DNA from: CAYYYA01 sp964487895
Lineage (GTDB): Bacteria; Patescibacteriota; Patescibacteriia; UBA1558; 2-01-FULL-52-15
DNA length: 8,687 nucleotides
Direction: 5' to 3'
NCBI GenBank assembly: GCA_964487895.1
Contig: CAZASM010000036.1
Span: 1 to 8,687 of the forward strand
The notes under the pieces are model-generated. The model worked only from the letters and a program-made list of their open reading frames with translations. It was not told the DNA's origin and did not search any database. Shown here piece by piece: positions 4,277 through 8,687 of this stretch; the first letter of the stretch is position 1; each line of letters begins with the position of its first letter. A program made the translations under genes and the position numbers.

Positions 4277-5869
4277 ATGTTTTGGGGAGATAAAAGTGCT
4301 AACGAAATCGAGATTAAGCTGGCCGACAAAATCAAAAGCGGTCAGCCTTTAATTATTCGCGATGAGAAGACGATGTCTGGTAGAGTACACGTCGGCTCAC
4401 TGCGCGGTGTTGTTATTCACGGCATTATTGATCAGATTCTGAAAGAAAAGAAAATCGCCTGTAAGTATTTATTTGAAATTAATGACTTTGACCCGTTTGA
4501 CGGTTTGCCTCATTACTTAGACGAGAAAGTCTATCGACCATACATGGGACGTATTTTAAAAGAAGTACCTTCTCCAGATCCAGCGTTTCCAAACTTTGCT
4601 GAATACGTCGCTGATGAATTTATCCAAGTCGTGAAGAAAACAGGTTTTGAACCAGAGTTATATCGTTCCAGTACATTATATTTGGAAGGCAAATTTGATG
4701 AGACCATTCGCTTAGCACTGGATAATGCAGAAAAAATTCGCGACATCTACAAGAGAGTTTCCGGCTCAGATAAAGGAGCAGAGTGGCTACCAGTACAATT
4801 AGTTTGTGAGCGGTGTCAAAAAATTGGCACAACCAAAGCAATTGCTTGGGATGGTGAATTAGTAACCTATCGCTGTGAAAAAGATTTGGTCAAATGGGCC
4901 GAAGGCTGTGGCCATGAAGGTAAGGTGTCACCCTTTGGCGGTAAAGGTAAACTACCTTGGAAAGTAGAGTGGGCAGCTAAATGGAAAGTTATTGGCGTTG
5001 ATATCGAAGGCGCTGGCAAAGATCACGCTACCAAAGGTGGATCTCGAGACGTCTCGGCTACTATTGCTAAGGAAGTTTTTGCTTATAAAAATCCTTACGA
5101 CATTCCCTACAATTTCTTAGTCGTGGGTGGTAAAAAGATGTCTTCATCCAAAGGTTTGGGGTCAACAGCAAAAGATATCTCTGATTTATTGCCGCCAGAA
5201 CTAACGCGTTTGTTAATGTTGCGCACGCGTCCACCTCAAGAAATTGATTTTGAACCGGACGGCGATACTATTCCTGTCTTGTATGATTTCTATGACACTA
5301 TTGCCGAAAGTTATTGGAACCAAGGACACGAAGATCAAGCACGATTATTCCAACTTACTCATACTCCAGCACAAAAAGATAAACTCCAGCAACGATTCTT
5401 ACCTCGTTTTAGTTTGATTGCCTACTTGTCACAGATGCCTCATGTTGATCTACAAACTGAGACTGCCAAGATGAAAGGTAGCACTTTAACCTCTGCTGAT
5501 AGCGTTGAAGTAGACTACCGAGCTGACTATGCTAAAAATTGGGTCGAGAAATACTCCCCGGAGAAATTCAAAATTACTATCTATGCAGATACAGTACCAG
5601 AATCAGCTCGCGATTTGTCTGTCAAACAAAAACAGGCTCTGAAAGAAATACTGGATTATATTCAAAAATCAGATACACTAGATGGGCAAGCTTTTCATAC
5701 CAAACTACACGAGCTAAAAGAACAATTATCGATGGAACCAAAGGAACTATTCGAAGCGGTGTACAAGTCTTTTTTGAATGCAGATAGTGGACCGAAAGCC
5801 GGCTGGTTCCTTAGTGTATTGCCTCGGGAGTTACTAATCAAACGTTTAACCGAGGTATCACAAGCATGA
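4277..5869 (+). CDS. lysS: Lysyl-tRNA synthetase, class I
   Basis: Charges tRNA-Lys with lysine using ATP in the cytoplasm. It is the class I (archaeal, LysK-type) enzyme, not the class II form found in most bacteria. The Rossmann core shows the HIGH-type signature HVGS (residues 38-41) in MSGRVHVGSLRG, and the KMSKS-type loop KKMSSSKG (286-293). A likely zinc site lies between: CERC (177-180), Cys200 and GCGH (210-213). The C-terminal part (about 380-528) fits the helical anticodon-binding domain of this class. At 530 aa it is full length. The start at 4277 has only a weak AAGAG upstream. The stop codon TGA overlaps the ATG of the next gene (ATGA), so the two are probably translationally coupled. 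Class I LysRS occurs in archaea, spirochaetes, alphaproteobacteria and some candidate phyla, and is one of the main taxonomic hints here. Confidence 0.96.
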   Translation: MFWGDKSANEIEIKLADKIKSGQPLIIRDEKTMSGRVHVGSLRGVVIHGIIDQILKEKKIACKYLFEINDFDPFDGLPHYLDEKVYRPYMGRILKEVPSPDPAFPNFAEYVADEFIQVVKKTGFEPELYRSSTLYLEGKFDETIRLALDNAEKIRDIYKRVSGSDKGAEWLPVQLVCERCQKIGTTKAIAWDGELVTYRCEKDLVKWAEGCGHEGKVSPFGGKGKLPWKVEWAAKWKVIGVDIEGAGKDHATKGGSRDVSATIAKEVFAYKNPYDIPYNFLVVGGKKMSSSKGLGSTAKDISDLLPPELTRLLMLRTRPPQEIDFEPDGDTIPVLYDFYDTIAESYWNQGHEDQARLFQLTHTPAQKDKLQQRFLPRFSLIAYLSQMPHVDLQTETAKMKGSTLTSADSVEVDYRADYAKNWVEKYSPEKFKITIYADTVPESARDLSVKQKQALKEILDYIQKSDTLDGQAFHTKLHELKEQLSMEPKELFEAVYKSFLNADSGPKAGWFLSVLPRELLIKRLTEVSQA

Positions 5870-6477
5870 AGCTCGACACCATCCTCATCGCTACCAGCAA
5901 TCCAGGTAAAGCCAAATTGATACAAACCTTGTTAGCAGATCTGCCCATTACCTTCAAACTGCTACAGGATCTGAATATGGATACGGAGTTTGAAGAATCA
6001 GGTCGAACCTTCGAAGATAACGCTCTTTACAAAGCTCAGCACTTCTACCGCTTATCAGGACTGCCAACGATCGCAGATGATAGTGGACTGACGATTGATG
6101 CTCTGCAAGGCGAACCAGGAGTATTATCACGACGCTGGCCAGGTCATGAAGCAACTGATCAAGAGCTAGTTGATCTGATGATTAGCAAAATGAAAGATGT
6201 GCCTCCTAAAAATAGAACAGCGACCTTTGTCTCAGTCATCACCCTGTACCTTGATCCCAAGCACATTTATACTACTCGCGGTGAGTCCAAAGGCATTATG
6301 TTGCTAGAACCAAAAGCTCCACTGCACGCCGGCATTCCTTGGTCCTCCTACTTCTATTATCCCGAGTTAGACAAAGTCAACGCTGAACTGACAGCCGAGG
6401 AAACTCTCCAATATGGACATCGAGGCAAAGCAATTAAACAATTACATAAAATATTAACAAATATAACCCATGAATAA
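5866..6477 (+). CDS. RdgB/HAM1-family non-canonical purine NTP pyrophosphatase (divergent)
   Basis: Members of this family hydrolyse dITP, ITP and XTP to the monophosphates, keeping deaminated purines out of DNA and RNA. Family motifs seen: TSNPGKAK (residues 10-17), EESGRTFEDNALYKA (43-57) and ADDSGLTIDAL (70-80) with the metal-binding and catalytic Asp pair, then GEPGVLSRR. The length of 203 aa is usual. Oddity: the C-terminal substrate loop, normally GFGYDPxF, reads GIPWSSYF (156-163), and the usual SHRGKA reads GHRGKA (184-189). This loop helps bind the purine base, so specificity may differ; because the rest is intact, I infer an active enzyme. It overlaps lysS by 4 nt and the next gene by 8 nt, consistent with one operon. 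A GAGG about 10 nt upstream may serve as ribosome binding site. Confidence 0.9.
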   Translation: MKLDTILIATSNPGKAKLIQTLLADLPITFKLLQDLNMDTEFEESGRTFEDNALYKAQHFYRLSGLPTIADDSGLTIDALQGEPGVLSRRWPGHEATDQELVDLMISKMKDVPPKNRTATFVSVITLYLDPKHIYTTRGESKGIMLLEPKAPLHAGIPWSSYFYYPELDKVNAELTAEETLQYGHRGKAIKQLHKILTNITHE

Positions 6478-7105
6478 ATATCTTCTTATCCCTCTCGTTA
6501 TCGTCACGCTACTCACTGGTTGTACTTTATTCCAAAGTAAACCAAACACAACAGAGCCAGTAACCACCGTTGATACTACTAAGCAACCAGAAGTTAATTT
6601 ACCTAAACCAACCATGACAAATACAGCCACTATCAAAACTACCAAAGGCGACATAGTTGTCGAGCTATACGGCACTGAAGCCCCCAAGACAGTTGCTTAT
6701 TTCACTAAAGCAGCCAATGAAAAGTTCTATGATGGGATATATTTTCACCGAGTCATTGCTGATTTCATGATTCAGACTGGTGATCCTCAAGCCAAAGGTG
6801 AAGTTGGTAAAGATTTCGTCTACGATGCTGCCAATAATCCTAAGAAGTTACCGGTTGCTGGCACAGGCGGTCCAGGATTCCAATTCGAAGATGAATTCAA
6901 CTCCGGTCTACGTTTCGATAAACCAGGTGTCCTAGCCATGGCCAACTCTGGACCAAATACTAACGGTTCACAATTCTTCATTACCCATAATGCTACCGAT
7001 TGGCTAAATGACAAACATACTATTTTTGGACAAGTAACTTCTGGACAAGATATTGTTAATGCGATTCAACAAGGAGATAAGATTGTCAGCATCACAGTTA
7101 ATTAA
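6470..7105 (+). CDS. Cyclophilin-type peptidyl-prolyl cis-trans isomerase, lipoprotein
   Basis: Catalyses cis-trans isomerisation of X-Pro bonds, here probably assisting folding of exported proteins on the outer face of the cytoplasmic membrane. The N-terminus is a lipoprotein signal: a hydrophobic core, lipobox LLTGC and Cys18 for lipidation. A Thr/Pro-rich linker (about 20-50) leads to the cyclophilin domain (51-211). Catalytic and binding residues are present in FHRVIADFMIQTGDP (Arg94, Phe99, Gln102), in GVLAMANSGPNTNGSQFFIT (153-172) and in the WLNDKHTIFGQV segment (178-189). An insertion of about 25 residues after GDP is common in bacterial cyclophilins. The start overlaps the previous gene by 8 nt (ATGAATAA) and has no Shine-Dalgarno sequence, suggesting coupled translation. 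Confidence in the family is high; which client proteins it folds is unknown. Confidence 0.95.
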   Translation: MNKYLLIPLVIVTLLTGCTLFQSKPNTTEPVTTVDTTKQPEVNLPKPTMTNTATIKTTKGDIVVELYGTEAPKTVAYFTKAANEKFYDGIYFHRVIADFMIQTGDPQAKGEVGKDFVYDAANNPKKLPVAGTGGPGFQFEDEFNSGLRFDKPGVLAMANSGPNTNGSQFFITHNATDWLNDKHTIFGQVTSGQDIVNAIQQGDKIVSITVN

Positions 7106-7195
7106 TAATTAAGAAAGAAGAATTAAGAATATATGAAGCGCTACGCGCACCATCGCTCTTAACTCTTATTTATTCATTCTTCATTCCGCATTATT
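7104..7195. repeat. Imperfect inverted repeat filling the spacer before serS
   Basis: The purine-rich left arm (7104-7140, with AATAATT, AAGAAAGAAGAATTAAG and GAAGCG) mirrors the pyrimidine-rich right arm (7154-7195, with CGCTCTTAACTC, ATTCTTCATTC and ATTATT). The 13-nt loop contains CGCGC. The match is imperfect but runs through almost the whole 90-nt spacer. It could end the lysS operon transcript or be a decayed small repeat element. I see no good promoter or ribosome binding site for serS in it. Confidence 0.5.
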
Positions 7196-8470
7196 ATGCT
7201 TGATATAAAATTCATCATTGCCAATCAGGAGCAAATCGCCCTCGCCATCAAAAATAAAAACTGTGACGTTGATTTGGCAACATTGTTGAAATTGCATGAG
7301 CAACGTAATAGCATCATGCAGTCAATCGAGACCCTCAATCAACAGAAAAAATCCAATGCAGCTCATTTTGAAACCAAAGGTAAGCCTAGTGATGAGGCAA
7401 TTGAAACGGGGAAAAAGATTAAAATTTATTTGGAGAAACTGCAGACTGAATTTAAAGAACTGGACACTTCTTACCAACAACTATTATTGCTGGTCCCTAA
7501 TATTTATTCCGAAGATACACCAGTAGGCAAAGATGAATCTGGCAACGTGGAATTAAAACGTATTAGCGAACCAAAAGCTTTTGATTTTCCGGTCAAAAGT
7601 CATATTGAATTGGGTGAAGCCTTGAATTTGCTAGATCTCGACAGGGGAGTGAAGACAGCCGGTTTTCGTGGCTATTATCTGAAAAATGATTTAGCTTTGT
7701 TGCATTGGGGATTATTAACTCTCGCTATCCAACGCATGGTCAAGGCTGGTTTCCAACCGATGATCACTCCGACCATGGTCAGAGAGATGGCTCTGATTGG
7801 TAGCGGTCACTTCCCAGCTGGCAAAGATGAAATCTACCAGACCAAAGACAACGAAGAAAGCGAGATAAAATACCTAGCTGGCACCAGCGAGCCTGCGCTA
7901 ATGGCTTACCGAGCTGATGAAGTTATTGATTTGAAAGAACTACCGTTGAAATATTGCGGTATCTCACCGTGTTATCGTCGTGAAGTAGGGAGCTACGGTA
8001 AAGATACCAAAGGAATCTATCGTGTGCATGAATTCTTCAAAGTCGAGCAAGTAGTTATCTGTCCTGCAGACATCAAAACAGCTTTGAAATATTTCGAAGA
8101 AATGTTAACTATTGTCACTGATCTACTAACCGATCTTGAATTACCACACCGTATTCTCCAAATCTGCACTGGCGATATGGGAGCAGGTAAATACAAAATG
8201 TATGATGTCGAGACTTGGATGCCTAGCCGTAACGCTTACAGCGAGACTCATTCGCTATCATTTCTAACTGATTACCAAACGCGCCGTCTGAACATTCGCT
8301 ACAAGGACAAGAAAGGCAACAACTTACACCCTTACTCTCTCAATAATACTGTCATCGCCTCGCCTCGTATCTTGATCGCTATTCTCGAGAATTATCAGCA
8401 GGCCGATGGTACTATTCTCGTACCAAAAATACTCCAATCTTTTGTTGGTAAAAAAGTTATCAAAGGTTAA
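7196..8470 (+). CDS. serS: Seryl-tRNA synthetase
   Basis: A class II aminoacyl-tRNA synthetase that attaches serine to tRNA-Ser (and to tRNA-Sec where present). The N-terminal part (about 27-100) is the helical coiled-coil arm that grips the long variable arm of tRNA-Ser. Core motifs: the serine-binding TSEP (230-233, in place of the usual TAE), motif 2 around SPCYRREVGSYGKDTKG (257-273) followed by RVHEFFKVEQ, the TDYQTRRLNIRYK segment (358-370), and motif 3 with ASPRILIAILENYQ (388-401, Arg391). The length of 424 aa is normal. The block before TDYQ reads ETHSLSFL rather than the common EISSCSNC; the alteration is local and I infer the enzyme is functional. No Shine-Dalgarno sequence is visible before the ATG. 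It is separated from the preceding operon by a 90-nt inverted repeat. Confidence 0.97.
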   Translation: MLDIKFIIANQEQIALAIKNKNCDVDLATLLKLHEQRNSIMQSIETLNQQKKSNAAHFETKGKPSDEAIETGKKIKIYLEKLQTEFKELDTSYQQLLLLVPNIYSEDTPVGKDESGNVELKRISEPKAFDFPVKSHIELGEALNLLDLDRGVKTAGFRGYYLKNDLALLHWGLLTLAIQRMVKAGFQPMITPTMVREMALIGSGHFPAGKDEIYQTKDNEESEIKYLAGTSEPALMAYRADEVIDLKELPLKYCGISPCYRREVGSYGKDTKGIYRVHEFFKVEQVVICPADIKTALKYFEEMLTIVTDLLTDLELPHRILQICTGDMGAGKYKMYDVETWMPSRNAYSETHSLSFLTDYQTRRLNIRYKDKKGNNLHPYSLNNTVIASPRILIAILENYQQADGTILVPKILQSFVGKKVIKG

Positions 8471-8481
8471 CTCCGGCATTA

Positions 8482-8513
8482 CCTCACCTTTATAAGGGGA
8501 GGGTAGGTGGGGT
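8482..8513. repeat. Hairpin and G-rich run between serS and alr
   Basis: CCTCACCTT (8482-8490) pairs with AAGGGGAGG (8494-8502) with one mismatch and a TAT loop, 11 nt after the serS stop codon. The right arm continues into a G-rich run (8496-8512) with runs of 4, 3, 2 and 4 Gs. No clean T-tract follows directly (GTCTGTGCTTTTG), so it is at best a weak + strand terminator. Confidence 0.4.
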
Positions 8514-8540
8514 CTGTGCTTTTGTATTAAATTTCACCTT

Positions 8541-8687
8541 ATGCTAACCAGCTATCTAGAAATCTCCCGTTCAGCACTCCTGCACAACGTCCGAACTGTC
8601 AAAAAACACCTTGGCCCGCAAAGCCAAGTCTTTGCTGTTGTTAAAGGGAACGCCTACGGTCACGGTCAAAAAGAAGTAATGACCATT
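8541..8687 (+). CDS. alr: Alanine racemase, N-terminal part (runs off the window)
   Basis: Converts L-alanine to D-alanine for peptidoglycan, using pyridoxal phosphate. Only the first 49 residues are present. They contain LEISRSALLHN, the usual opening of the TIM-barrel domain, and AVVKGNAYGHG (residues 32-42), the family signature in which Lys35 forms the Schiff base with the cofactor. The ATG at 8541 fits the family N-terminus; no Shine-Dalgarno sequence is seen before it. D-alanine synthesis implies the cell uses or modifies a peptidoglycan wall. Confidence 0.93.
   Translation, partial: MLTSYLEISRSALLHNVRTVKKHLGPQSQVFAVVKGNAYGHGQKEVMTI

Noticed and set aside
5867..5869. UGA read as glycine (Gracilibacteria-type code)
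   Set aside because: lysS ends at this TGA exactly where the family ends, and the next gene starts at the overlapping ATG.
1..8687. Mobile element or phage as carrier of the cassette
   Set aside because: No transposase, integrase, phage structural gene, target-site duplication or terminal repeats around 550-4200 were found.

Overview
The window looks like part of a Candidate Phyla Radiation (Patescibacteria) chromosome. This is inferred from a class I (archaeal-type) lysyl-tRNA synthetase, a RdgB-like nucleotide phosphatase with a substituted GYDP loop, a compact packing of unrelated housekeeping genes, and AT-rich TTGACA-type promoters. lysS ends in TGA at an ATGA overlap, so TGA works as a stop here; this argues against the UGA-glycine lineages (Gracilibacteria, Absconditabacteria). 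No rRNA or marker phylogeny is available in the window.

Layout. (1) Positions 1-448, + strand: the C-terminal part of a family 2 glycosyltransferase, with an in-frame TAA at 26-28 inside otherwise collinear coding sequence. (2) Positions 550-4197, - strand: a cassette of four genes I cannot assign to a known family. It is visibly richer in G+C than its neighbours (34 of 60 bases in one sampled line against 23-28 of 60 in two flanking-gene lines). In transcription order it holds a 432-aa membrane protein overlapping a 202-aa secreted protein, then a 196-aa secreted protein, then a 225-aa secreted protein. The three secreted proteins have clean signal peptides and beta-strand-like bodies; the 196- and 225-aa ones look like distant paralogues. 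Three GC-rich hairpin terminators divide the cassette into three transcription units, and two units begin with near-identical consensus promoters. All four genes have strong Shine-Dalgarno sequences. (3) Positions 4277-7105, + strand: lysS, a RdgB/HAM1-like gene and a cyclophilin lipoprotein, overlapping by 4 and 8 nt and so probably one operon. (4) Positions 7196-8470: serS. (5) From 8541 to the window end: the start of an alanine racemase gene.

How it works together. The right half is ordinary metabolism: tRNA charging, nucleotide-pool cleaning, extracytoplasmic protein folding and D-alanine supply. The left-centre cassette is the unusual part: independently controlled, strongly signalled genes for exported proteins of unknown role, set between a cell-surface glycosyltransferase gene and the housekeeping block. 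If the organism lacks an outer membrane, as is thought for most of this group, barrel-like exported proteins call for an explanation. Several intergenic spacers hold imperfect inverted repeats. I found no tRNA, rRNA, CRISPR array, transposase or integrase.
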